Position numbers and translations under genes: made by a program
Notes under the pieces: model-generated
What the model was told of the DNA's origin: nothing
Database searches by the model: none
What the model saw: the letters and a program-made list of their open reading frames with translations, nothing else
Assembly (NCBI RefSeq): GCF_039908635.1
Contig: NZ_CP150918.1
Coordinates: 434,001 to 498,000, forward strand
Source of the DNA: Pseudomonas purpurea
GTDB taxonomy: Bacteria; Pseudomonadota; Gammaproteobacteria; Pseudomonadales; Pseudomonadaceae
Direction: 5' to 3'
Length of the DNA stretch: 64,000 nt
In this document: positions 39,787-53,440 of the stretch, in pieces
Numbering within the stretch: the first letter of the stretch is position 1
How the letters are laid out: each line of letters opens with the position of its first letter

Positions 39787-40887
39787 ATGCAGACACTTAA
39801 GGTCGATTTAGGCGAGCGCAGCTACCCGATCCATATTGGCGAAGGTTTGTTGGACCAGCCCGAACTGCTGGCGCCGCATATCGCCGGGCGGCAAGTGGCA
39901 ATCATCTCCAACGAGACTGTCGCGCCGCTGTATCTCGAGCGTCTGACCCGCAGTCTTGCGCAGTTCTCGGTTATCTCCGTGGTTTTGCCCGATGGCGAAG
40001 CCTTCAAGAACTGGGAAACCCTGCAAACCATCTTCGATGGCCTGCTGACGGCACGGCATGATCGGCGTACCACGGTGATCGCTCTCGGCGGCGGCGTGAT
40101 TGGCGACATGGCCGGTTTTGCGGCTGCCTGCTACCAGCGCGGCGTGGATTTCATCCAGGTCCCGACCACCTTGCTGTCGCAAGTCGACTCCTCGGTAGGC
40201 GGCAAGACCGGAATCAACCATCCGCTGGGCAAGAACATGGTCGGCGCGTTCTATCAGCCGAACGTTGTGCTGATCGACACCGCGACACTCAACACCTTGC
40301 CGGCCCGTGAGTTGTCTGCGGGCCTGGCGGAAGTCATCAAGTACGGTTTGATCTGCGACGAGCCGTTCCTCACCTGGCTCGAAGAAAACGTCGATCGCCT
40401 GCGGGCGCTGGACCAGACGGCCCTGACCTACGCGATTCAGCGCTCCTGCGCGGCCAAGGCTGCCGTGGTCGGTGCCGACGAGCGCGAGTCGGGTGTCCGG
40501 GCCACGCTTAACCTGGGGCACACCTTCGGCCACGCCATCGAGACCCACATGGGCTATGGTGTCTGGTTACATGGTGAAGCGGTGGCTGCTGGCACCGTAA
40601 TGGCTCTGGAGATGTCCGCGCAACTGGGCTGGATCAGCGCCCAGGAGCGCGATCGCGGTATTCGCCTGTTCCAGCGCGCCGGTTTGCCGGTCATCCCGCC
40701 TGAAGAGATGACCGAAGCCGATTTTCTCGAACACATGGCAATAGACAAGAAAGTGATCGACGGTCGTTTGCGTCTGGTGCTGTTGCGCCGAATGGGCGAA
40801 GCAGTCGTGACCGACGATTATCCGAAAGAGGTTTTACAGGCCACGCTGGGAGCGGATTACCGCGCCCTGGCTCAGCTTAAAGGTTAA
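39787..40887 (+). CDS. aroB: 3-Dehydroquinate synthase
   Basis: NAD- and metal-dependent enzyme for the second step of chorismate synthesis, 366 residues. Signature stretches include [61 protein letters not shown] and [10 protein letters not shown] with the metal-binding histidines. It follows aroK after 148 bp that hold no gene and begins at an ATG after GTGGGGACAC. Confidence 0.96.
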   Translation: MQTLKVDLGERSYPIHIGEGLLDQPELLAPHIAGRQVAIISNETVAPLYLERLTRSLAQFSVISVVLPDGEAFKNWETLQTIFDGLLTARHDRRTTVIALGGGVIGDMAGFAAACYQRGVDFIQVPTTLLSQVDSSVGGKTGINHPLGKNMVGAFYQPNVVLIDTATLNTLPARELSAGLAEVIKYGLICDEPFLTWLEENVDRLRALDQTALTYAIQRSCAAKAAVVGADERESGVRATLNLGHTFGHAIETHMGYGVWLHGEAVAAGTVMALEMSAQLGWISAQERDRGIRLFQRAGLPVIPPEEMTEADFLEHMAIDKKVIDGRLRLVLLRRMGEAVVTDDYPKEVLQATLGADYRALAQLKG

Positions 40888-40897
40888 TAAGATCCCG

Positions 40898-42505
40898 ATG
40901 ACTAGTTTGCATGCCGACGAGGCTTTCCTCGGCCATTACCAGTTGAGTCATGACCCTTTCGCACCACGGGTACCTGGCTTCAAGTTTTTCCCCGCCCAGC
41001 GCAAGCCGGTCCTGGGGCAGTTGCACCACCTGGCCCGTTACAGCCAGTTGCTGCTTGTGGTCACTGGGCCACAAGGCAGCGGCAAGACCCTGCTGCGTCA
41101 GGCGCTGGTGGCCAGTACCAACAAGCAATCGGTGCAAAGCGTGGTGGTTTCCGCCCGTGGCGCCGGTGATGCGACTGGCGTGCTGCGCCAGGTGGCGCAG
41201 GCACTGAATGTCGCCCAGGCTGAAGTCGACGCGATTCTCAAGCAGGTGGTGCAACTTGCATTGACCGGCCAGGAAGTCTATTTGCTGGTGGACGACGCCG
41301 AGCAGCTCGACGAGTCCGCGCTTGAGGTCCTGCTCGAACTGGCTGCCGGGGCGCCGGAAGGCCGGCCTCACGTGTTCCTGTTCGGTGAGCCATTGCTGAT
41401 TGCTTCGCTGGAGCAATTGCATGCCGAGGAAGAACGCTTCCACGTCATCGAACTGGCGCCTTACGCCGAAGAAGAAACCCGTGAATACCTGGCCCTGCGA
41501 CTTGAAGGCGCGGGCCAGGGAATCGAACTTTTCTCCGCAGATCAGATCTCTGAGATTCACGAAAGCTCCGAAGGCTGGCCTGGCAACATCAACCAGGCTG
41601 CCCGCGATGCGATGATCGAAGCCATGATAGCTAGCCGCTCAGCGGTCAAGCGTCCAAGTATGGGGTTCAATATGCCGAAGAAACACGTATTGGCGATATC
41701 CGCCGTAGTCGTGGTCGCGGTAGCCGCCGCCTGGTTGATGCCGGGTCGCAGCAAGGCACCGACCACCGGCGCGCCCGCCAGTGAGCAAGCGCAACTGCCG
41801 TTGGGTCAAGGTTCGCCGACGCCGAACGGCAGCGGTTCTCCGGCAGTGGAATTCGCCGGTAATACCCAGCCGATGCCATTGCCATTGGTCGGACAGTCGC
41901 AACCGGTGATGCGCGGACCGCTGGCCGAAGCGGCGGGTGGCATTACCGAGGGCGACGACGGCGTGCCAGTCGAAGGCTCCAGCGCCACACCGCCGACCGT
42001 CACCACCACGGCGCCGCCTGCGGGCATTCCGGCCGGTCCTGCGCCAACACCAACGCCAGCGGCCAAACCCGTCCCTGCGCCGACTCAGGTCGCTGCAGCC
42101 AAGCCTGCGCCAGTTCCGGTAGCGCCGGTTGCCAAACCTGCCCCGGCTCCAGCGGCCAAGCCGGCACCGGTCGCCAAGGCTGCCGAAAAACCGGTCACCC
42201 TGGCCAAGGCCGCTACTGGCGGTAGCTGGTACGCCGGTCAGGCGCCGGGTAACTACGTGCTGCAAATCCTCGGCACCAGCTCTGAAGCGACGGCGCAGAA
42301 CTTCGTCAAAGAGCAGGGCGGCGAGTACCGCTATTTCAAGAAAGTCCTCAACGGCAAGCCGCTTTATGTCATCACCTACGGTAACTTCGCCAATCGCGAT
42401 GCTGCCGCTTCCGCCATCAAGGCCTTGCCAGCGAAGGTTCAGGCTGGTAAACCTTGGCCTCGCTCTGTCGCCAGCGTCCAACAGGAACTGGCTACAACCC
42501 GCTGA
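40898..42505 (+). CDS. DamX-like AAA/SPOR-domain membrane protein
   Basis: Cell-division-linked protein of 535 residues downstream of aroB, where many gammaproteobacteria carry damX. The N-terminal ~260 residues form an AAA ATPase of the ExeA/GspA type (Walker A GPQGSGKTLLRQ, Walker B VYLLVDDAEQLDE). A single helix follows (about 266-286), then a long Pro/Ala-rich periplasmic linker (about 290-440) and a C-terminal SPOR domain starting GNYVLQILGTSSEATAQNFV. The architecture suggests energy-linked activity inside and septal peptidoglycan binding outside; the exact role is inferred. Confidence 0.88.
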   Translation: MTSLHADEAFLGHYQLSHDPFAPRVPGFKFFPAQRKPVLGQLHHLARYSQLLLVVTGPQGSGKTLLRQALVASTNKQSVQSVVVSARGAGDATGVLRQVAQALNVAQAEVDAILKQVVQLALTGQEVYLLVDDAEQLDESALEVLLELAAGAPEGRPHVFLFGEPLLIASLEQLHAEEERFHVIELAPYAEEETREYLALRLEGAGQGIELFSADQISEIHESSEGWPGNINQAARDAMIEAMIASRSAVKRPSMGFNMPKKHVLAISAVVVVAVAAAWLMPGRSKAPTTGAPASEQAQLPLGQGSPTPNGSGSPAVEFAGNTQPMPLPLVGQSQPVMRGPLAEAAGGITEGDDGVPVEGSSATPPTVTTTAPPAGIPAGPAPTPTPAAKPVPAPTQVAAAKPAPVPVAPVAKPAPAPAAKPAPVAKAAEKPVTLAKAATGGSWYAGQAPGNYVLQILGTSSEATAQNFVKEQGGEYRYFKKVLNGKPLYVITYGNFANRDAAASAIKALPAKVQAGKPWPRSVASVQQELATTR

Positions 42506-42511
42506 AGATTC

Positions 42512-42532
42512 GGCGGCCTTACCCAGGCCGCC
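42512..42532 (+). terminator. Hairpin after the damX-like gene
   Basis: GGCGGCCT and AGGCCGCC form an 8-bp stem with a 5-base loop 7 bp after the stop. It is followed by only CTCTCCC, so termination may be weak. Confidence 0.5.
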
Positions 42533-42572
42533 TCTCCCGGCGCCTCAAAATTTCTGCAAGTGCATGCTGCCT

Positions 42573-42750
42573 CAGGGGCTGTTGACGCTTGCTGACGAAC
42601 GCGACGCAGACCCATTTGGGTTGCGCGCCAACGTGTGCGAGGCTGCGTTGCGGGATTTGCCAAGGGAACAACCATTGGCGGCATCCCGCGCCTTGCCTCG
42701 CACACGCTGGCATCGCAACGCGGCTCGTCAGCAAGCATCAACAGACCCTG
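42573..42750. repeat. 178-bp fold-back (long imperfect palindrome) element
   Basis: The two halves are inverted copies. Left CAGGGGCTGTTGACGCTTGC matches right, read in reverse, CAGGGTCTGTTGATGCTTGC. Both continue with TGACGA, an internal GTGTGCGAGGC, a GCGGGAT and an AACCATTGG-like centre near 42661. There is no open frame. It is unlike the REP repeats and could be a non-autonomous mobile element or a structured RNA. Confidence 0.7.
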
Positions 42751-42890
42751 GGCCGCGTGCCTTGTGGTGTCTGCATTCCAGTAGTCTTTGAGTCGTTGCG
42801 GTCAGAATTAAAAAAGTTTTGACTAGCACAGCATATCGCTTTAAACCTTTCACAAATGCGACATAGATTTGCGACATTTCGTCGTCGAAT

Positions 42891-42919
42891 TTGTGAGCCT
42901 CTGTGTCGCTGTGTACAAT
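42891..42919 (+). promoter_or_regulatory. Sigma70-type promoter of gltBD
   Basis: TTGTGA and TACAAT are 17 bp apart, 110 bp upstream of the gltB ATG. The leader contains two small hairpins (GCCGGCGTACGTTCGGCG near 42943, and GCCTCTAAAAAGAGGC at 42993-43008). Confidence 0.55.
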
Positions 42920-43029
42920 GACCTCCCATTTGCCCCCGCTAAGCCGGCGTACGTTCGGCGCGGAAGGTAAGAGGTTGAATTGAAAAGAAATTTGCCTCTA
43001 AAAAGAGGCAGCCTGGTGAGAAAGTGTCT

Positions 43030-47475
<4,446 letters not shown>

Positions 47476-47498
47476 TATGCGCCTGAAGAGTTTGATGA

Positions 47499-48926
<1,428 letters not shown>

Positions 48927-48956
48927 CCACTTTCCAGAAATGGAATGCGGTCCAAA

Positions 48957-49047
48957 TGTGGGAGCGAGCTTGCTCGCGATAGCGGTGGATCAGTCGACAG
49001 AAATGTTGAATGTGACGCCGCCATCGCGAGCAAGCTCGCTCCCACAG
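48957..49047. repeat. REP doublet, GTGGGAGCGAGC class
   Basis: TGTGGGAGCGAGCTTGCTCG and CGAGCAAGCTCGCTCCCACA in inverted orientation about 50 bp apart, between gltD and hemE. Confidence 0.9.
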
Positions 49048-49178
49048 TTGTTTCGCGGTGTTGTAGAAGGCGCATTCCACCGCGACAAATTGACCCGATA
49101 GACAAAAGGCTGACCTGCAACCGTGCCTTTTACGTCGCGCTCTGAGAAAATGCCCGCACTTTTTTTCCGGATGCCGAC

Positions 49179-50246
49179 ATGACTGCCCTGAAGAACGACC
49201 GTTTCCTTCGCGCCCTGCTCAAGCAACCCGTAGACGTCACGCCTGTGTGGATGATGCGTCAGGCCGGTCGCTACTTGCCTGAATACCGCGCCAGCCGTGC
49301 CAAGGCCGGTGATTTCATGAGCCTGTGCATGAACCCGGAGTTCGCTTGCGAAGTCACGATGCAGCCGCTCGACCGTTATCCACAACTGGATGCGGCGATC
49401 CTATTCTCCGACATCCTGACCATTCCCGATGCCATGGGCCAAGGCCTGTACTTCGAAACCGGTGAAGGCCCGCGCTTCAAGAAAGTCGTCAGCACGATGG
49501 CCGATATCGAAGCCCTGCCGATTCCTGATCCACAAAAGGACCTCGGCTATGTGATGGACGCGGTCAGCACCATTCGCCGCGAGCTGAACGGCCGCGTGCC
49601 GCTGATCGGCTTTGCTGGCAGCCCATGGACACTGGCCACCTACATGGTCGAAGGCGGCTCGTCGAAAGACTACCGCAAGACCAAAACCATGCTCTACGAT
49701 AACCCGCAAGCCTTGCACCTGCTGCTGGACAAGCTCGCGCAGACGGTCACCAGCTACCTCAACGGCCAGATCATGGCCGGCGCGCAAGCGGTGCAGATCT
49801 TCGACAGCTGGGGCGGCAGCCTCTCGGCGGCGGCGTACCAGGAATTCTCCCTGGCCTACATGCGCAAAATCGTCAGCGGCCTGATCCGCGAACACGAAGG
49901 CCGCAAAGTGCCGGTCATCCTCTTCACCAAAAACGGCGGCCTCTGGCTGGAAAGCATCGCCGACGCTGGCGCGGATGCCTTGGGCCTGGACTGGACCTGC
50001 GACATCGGCAGTGCCCGTGACCGCGTCGGCAGCAAAGTCGCCCTGCAAGGCAACATGGACCCGACCGTGCTCTACGCCAAACCAGAAGCCATCCGCACCG
50101 AAGTCGGGCGCATTCTCGCCAGCTACGGCAAAGGCAGCGGTCACGTATTCAACCTCGGCCACGGCATCACCCCGGAAGTCGACCCGGAACACGCCGGTGC
50201 CTTCCTGCGCGCCGTGCACGAGCTTTCTGCGCAATACCATCAGTAA
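49179..50246 (+). CDS. hemE: Uroporphyrinogen decarboxylase
   Basis: Cytoplasmic haem-pathway enzyme that decarboxylates the four acetate side chains of uroporphyrinogen III. Family motifs are [17 protein letters not shown] at the N-terminus, [17 protein letters not shown], and the active-site Asp in [14 protein letters not shown]. At 355 residues it is typical. It is monocistronic by appearance, with a hairpin after the stop. Confidence 0.97.
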   Translation: MTALKNDRFLRALLKQPVDVTPVWMMRQAGRYLPEYRASRAKAGDFMSLCMNPEFACEVTMQPLDRYPQLDAAILFSDILTIPDAMGQGLYFETGEGPRFKKVVSTMADIEALPIPDPQKDLGYVMDAVSTIRRELNGRVPLIGFAGSPWTLATYMVEGGSSKDYRKTKTMLYDNPQALHLLLDKLAQTVTSYLNGQIMAGAQAVQIFDSWGGSLSAAAYQEFSLAYMRKIVSGLIREHEGRKVPVILFTKNGGLWLESIADAGADALGLDWTCDIGSARDRVGSKVALQGNMDPTVLYAKPEAIRTEVGRILASYGKGSGHVFNLGHGITPEVDPEHAGAFLRAVHELSAQYHQ

Positions 50247-50258
50247 TTCGTAGCAGCC

Positions 50259-50284
50259 TGCCTGGCCTCGGTGCCAGGCAGGTT
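50259..50284 (+). terminator. Terminator-like hairpin after hemE
   Basis: CCTGCCTGGC and GCCAGGCAGG form a 10-bp stem with a short loop, followed by TTT, 12 bp after the stop. Confidence 0.65.
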
Positions 50285-50786
50285 TCACACCTTCGATAAC
50301 CCACGCTCATTTCCTCAGGCCGTCCTGGCCATTGGCGTTCGCTTGCCTGTCATCGTGATGTTTTTCTTTGGCGGCGAACGTGCGAGTTGTTTACTTTTGT
50401 GCAGCCTTTACGCGCTGAATCTTTAAGAAATATCTCAACACTATGTAAGGCGATATTACCTTTCTTGTCTGATTAGTTGGATTGCTGACATTCCCTGCCT
50501 GAGTACAAGATTTATCCTACATAGAATTAAAATCTCTGGCGGTAAAGTGCCCTCCTCAATTCTGCCAACACCCTGTGTGTGGCGAGCATGTCATAAATAA
50601 TAATCACGGCATTGTTGTTGTGTAAGTGCTGGTTGCTGGCGTTCAGTAATGTTGTGATTAAAAGATGCTTTCTTAAATATCAGGTAAGTGTTGGATGTGT
50701 TGAGCGTGTAGTAAGGGGGTGCAAGTCTCTGCCAGATAGAAGTCGGCTTGCGAATAATTCTTAATAATCAGTCTGGAACTAATAAT
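50285..50786. other. 502-bp AT-richer interval upstream of the LPMO gene
   Basis: No gene of convincing structure lies here. Base composition shifts visibly towards A+T after about 50390, with AATTAAAA, ATAAATAATAAT and similar runs. This marks the boundary between conserved core and the accessory LPMO/secretion block and probably contains the LPMO promoter; I could not assign it. Confidence 0.6.
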
Positions 50787-52256
50787 ATGAAAAACACTAT
50801 TTCCACAGGAGGTGCATTTACAGGATGTACGTTCTCGTTAACGCTGCTGGCAACCCTGCTGGCTTCACAGAATGCCGTGGCGCACGGTTACTTGAATGAG
50901 CCGCCATCCCGAGCCTTCCAGTGCCAGAAAGGTTTGAACAAAGACTGTGGTGGTGCGCAGTACGAACCGCAAAGCGTGGGTGAAACCTTCAAGGGCTTCC
51001 CGAACGGTGTGGGTGGCGCGCCGCTACAAGGTCCCGTAGACGGCAAGATTGCCAGTGGCGGCATTGCTATGTTTTCCGCGGTTGATGCTCAGTCCGCCAC
51101 TCGCTGGCATCTGACTGAAATCAAGGACCGCTCCCTCGATTTCGATTGGAAGTACACCGCCGCTCACCCCGCGACCAAGCATGAATACTTCATTACCAAG
51201 AATGGCTGGAATCCGAATGAGCCGCTCAAGCGCGCCTCGTTCGATACCACGCCATTTTGCTTTGTGGACGGCGGTAACGTCTTGCCGGTCTCGGGGGACA
51301 AACACGCGTGCGTGATTCCTGAAGACAAGACCGGTCATCATGTGATTCTGGGTCTGTGGACCGTCGGTGACACTGATGCGGCCTTCCACAATGTCGTCGA
51401 CGTCAACATTCTGGCCGAGGCGGCATTGCCTGGCGGCTGGAACTCCGTGGGTGCGATCACCCCGGCGGCAACGTTGCTGCCCGGCGACAAGGTCAAGGCG
51501 CGTGCCTTCACCGCCAGCGGTGAAAGTGCGCAATATAGCGTCGAAATCTCGATCAAAAACGCAGAAGAAGGCAAGCCTGAGAGCTGGTCGTTCGCCTTGG
51601 CGGAGCAGATCAACAAGACCCAGACGTTGGTCCGCGCTGGTATTCGCGACGAGCACGACAACATCGAACCGGTCAAAGGCGTGAACAAGCTCTACGCCCA
51701 GAAGGAAAGTGGTGTCACGCGTTATGAAGTGGCGCTGCAGATGCAAGAGGACACTGACGCCCGCATGGAGTTCGGTGGCCTGGCGCCAGAGCATGAGTTG
51801 GTGAAAGGCGTCGGCAAGGTTGCAGTTCCCGTGTTCAGCAATCGTGCAATGACGGTTGAAGCGACGATCTTCGATGCGAACAACAAACCCGTCGGGTCCA
51901 ACCGGCAAGCGGTCGCGGCGCAAAGCAACACCGTGCTGAATGTCGATGTTCGTTCTGCTCCGGGCACACACGGCGTGAAACTGGTCGGTACCACTGAAGA
52001 CGGTCGGACTACTCGTCAGGCCTTCGAGCAAACCGAACTGACCGGTGAAGGCGGTGCGCAAGAGTACGATTTCGAGTTCCCGAACAATCTCGGCGAATAC
52101 ACCGCAGGCACCAAGGTGCTGCAACCCAAGGACGGCCTGGTTTATGAGTGCAAGCCATTCCCTTTCTCGGGTTATTGCAAGCAATACAGCCAGACGGCAA
52201 CAGGTTTCGAACCGGGTGTCGGCAGTGACTGGGCAATGGCTTGGGACCAGAAATAA
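50787..52256 (+). CDS. AA10 lytic polysaccharide monooxygenase with chitin-binding module
   Basis: Secreted copper enzyme that oxidatively cleaves crystalline polysaccharide, probably chitin. From the ATG at 50787, a 32-residue signal peptide ends AVA before His33, the first copper ligand. The second ligand is His127 in TAAHPATKHEYFIT, and Phe200 (DAAFHNVVDVN) sits at the axial position. The catalytic domain (33-210) resembles S. marcescens CBP21 (FITKNGWNPNEPLKRASFD). One or two GbpA-type domains follow (about 220-430), then a CBM73-like module (YECKPFPFSGYCKQY, GVGSDWAMAW, about 433-489). It is longer than P. aeruginosa CbpD. The TTG at 50748 is out of family register. Confidence 0.92.
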   Translation: MKNTISTGGAFTGCTFSLTLLATLLASQNAVAHGYLNEPPSRAFQCQKGLNKDCGGAQYEPQSVGETFKGFPNGVGGAPLQGPVDGKIASGGIAMFSAVDAQSATRWHLTEIKDRSLDFDWKYTAAHPATKHEYFITKNGWNPNEPLKRASFDTTPFCFVDGGNVLPVSGDKHACVIPEDKTGHHVILGLWTVGDTDAAFHNVVDVNILAEAALPGGWNSVGAITPAATLLPGDKVKARAFTASGESAQYSVEISIKNAEEGKPESWSFALAEQINKTQTLVRAGIRDEHDNIEPVKGVNKLYAQKESGVTRYEVALQMQEDTDARMEFGGLAPEHELVKGVGKVAVPVFSNRAMTVEATIFDANNKPVGSNRQAVAAQSNTVLNVDVRSAPGTHGVKLVGTTEDGRTTRQAFEQTELTGEGGAQEYDFEFPNNLGEYTAGTKVLQPKDGLVYECKPFPFSGYCKQYSQTATGFEPGVGSDWAMAWDQK

Positions 52257-52271
52257 GTTGATCTGAAAAAC

Positions 52272-52305
52272 CTCCGGGCAATCAGGGTTGTTTGATTGCC
52301 CGGAG
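52272..52305 (+). terminator. Hairpin after the LPMO gene
   Basis: CTCCGGGCAATCA and TGATTGCCCGGAG form a perfect 13-bp stem with an 8-base loop, 15 bp after the stop. There is no T run downstream, so it may stabilise the 3' end or stop transcription only partly. Confidence 0.7.
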
Positions 52306-52354
52306 TGATCAGTGTTCTTGTTGGCTGGCGTTGGTAATGAGTAGTTATAACTAA

Positions 52355-52873
52355 ATGAAGACTTCCTCGTATACAGGAGTACAAGTTTTTCTGCATTGGC
52401 TTTCGGCCATTATTATTGTCTGGGCACTCGCCAGTGGGTTTTATGTGTCGTTGTTTGATGTGGCGTTACCGGTCAAGGAGTGGGTGGCATTTATCAATGT
52501 GTCGCTGACGACAGTATTTATCCCCTTCTTTGTGGTGAGGCTTTATATCGCGCTACGTCGAGGTCGTAGTGCTGAAAAGACAGATCGCTCAAAGACCGAA
52601 CGTCTGGCGTCATTCGCCCACGGGCTTATCTATCTGGTTGTCAGTGGGGTATTGGTGACGGGCATTTTGATGATGGACCGAGCGATCAATGTCTTTGATG
52701 TTTTTTTTATTCCACAGCCCCTGCATGACCCTTACTGGATTCAACTGTTTCTGACGATTCATGTGTGGACGTGTCTCGTACTGGCAGCGTTGATTGCCTT
52801 GCATGTGAGTGCGGTCATCAAACATGAGGTGTCGGGACGTCGTGTGCTTGCAAGCATGGGGTTTCACCGCTAA
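52355..52873 (+). CDS. Cytochrome b561-family membrane protein
   Basis: Four-helix inner-membrane cytochrome of the CybB type, 172 residues. Helices are at about 10-30, 42-65, 86-106 and 130-153. Histidines that can bind haem are His14 (FLHWLSA), His89 (FAHGLIYL), His136 and His150; the last two are 14 apart on the final helix, as in E. coli CybB. The second helix lacks the histidine normally found in the HKSxG motif, so one haem may be lost or differently bound. It lies 98 bp after the LPMO gene and 18 bp before gspC, and its codons are AT-richer than the neighbours. A role in supplying electrons to the secreted oxidase is inferred from position only. Confidence 0.85.
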   Translation: MKTSSYTGVQVFLHWLSAIIIVWALASGFYVSLFDVALPVKEWVAFINVSLTTVFIPFFVVRLYIALRRGRSAEKTDRSKTERLASFAHGLIYLVVSGVLVTGILMMDRAINVFDVFFIPQPLHDPYWIQLFLTIHVWTCLVLAALIALHVSAVIKHEVSGRRVLASMGFHR

Positions 52874-52891
52874 CGGGCAGGCGATTGATCA

Positions 52892-53440
52892 ATGACTTCT
52901 TCATTAACGACGGTCATCGCGCGCTGGCCAACGCTGCTCGGGGTCGTCCTCTGGGTGTTACCGCTGGGCTATGGCGCTTATCTGTTCGCCAACGAAGGGC
53001 AGCTGCGCGAGGGACGGGTGATGCGAGACGAACGACCGACGCTACCCGCCCCCGTGGCTCAACCGTTACCTGAATTCAATCCCGACGCCATCGCGACGGT
53101 GATGGGGCTGGTTGCGCAAACGGCAGCGGTGAGCAGTGCCGAGCCGCTGACGCTACGTGCCAGTTTTGTCTCAAACACCGGGCTTTCGCGGGCGCTGCTC
53201 GCGGGGGCTGACGGTGAGCGCCTGTATCAGGTCGGCGACAGCCTGCCGGGCGGCAGCGTGCTACGGCGGGTGGAAGTGTCCCGGATAGTGCTGTGGCGCA
53301 AAGGCCGCGAGGAGTTGCTGGCGCTTCAACCCCAGGCCGAACGCAGCGTGCTGACGATCCCGCCAACAGACCGTGGGCCTGCTCCCGCGCCTGTTCTTCT
53401 TCACCTTCGGCCAACCGCTGATCTGCCACCGAGTCTTTGA
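52892..53440 (+). CDS. gspC: Type II secretion protein GspC, short form
   Basis: Inner-membrane protein linking the secretin to the inner platform. The 182-residue product has a short cytoplasmic start, one helix (about 13-31), a Pro-rich linker and a homology region (TLRASFVSNTGLSRALLAGA, YQVGDSLPGGSVLRRVEVS, IVLWRKGREELLAL). It ends soon after with a Pro-rich tail and has no PDZ or coiled-coil domain, so it is shorter than Xcp/Out GspC. Position ahead of gspD supports the call. Confidence 0.85.
   Translation: MTSSLTTVIARWPTLLGVVLWVLPLGYGAYLFANEGQLREGRVMRDERPTLPAPVAQPLPEFNPDAIATVMGLVAQTAAVSSAEPLTLRASFVSNTGLSRALLAGADGERLYQVGDSLPGGSVLRRVEVSRIVLWRKGREELLALQPQAERSVLTIPPTDRGPAPAPVLLHLRPTADLPPSL

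Noticed and set aside
50601..50630. GacA-type upstream site (TGTAAG near 50620) for the LPMO gene
   Set aside because: Only one half-site TGTAAG is present; the inverted CTTACA half is missing.
50805..50830. AGGAGG followed by ATG at 50825 as an alternative LPMO start
   Set aside because: That ATG is out of frame with the signal peptide and copper-binding domain; the ATG at 50787 is in frame.
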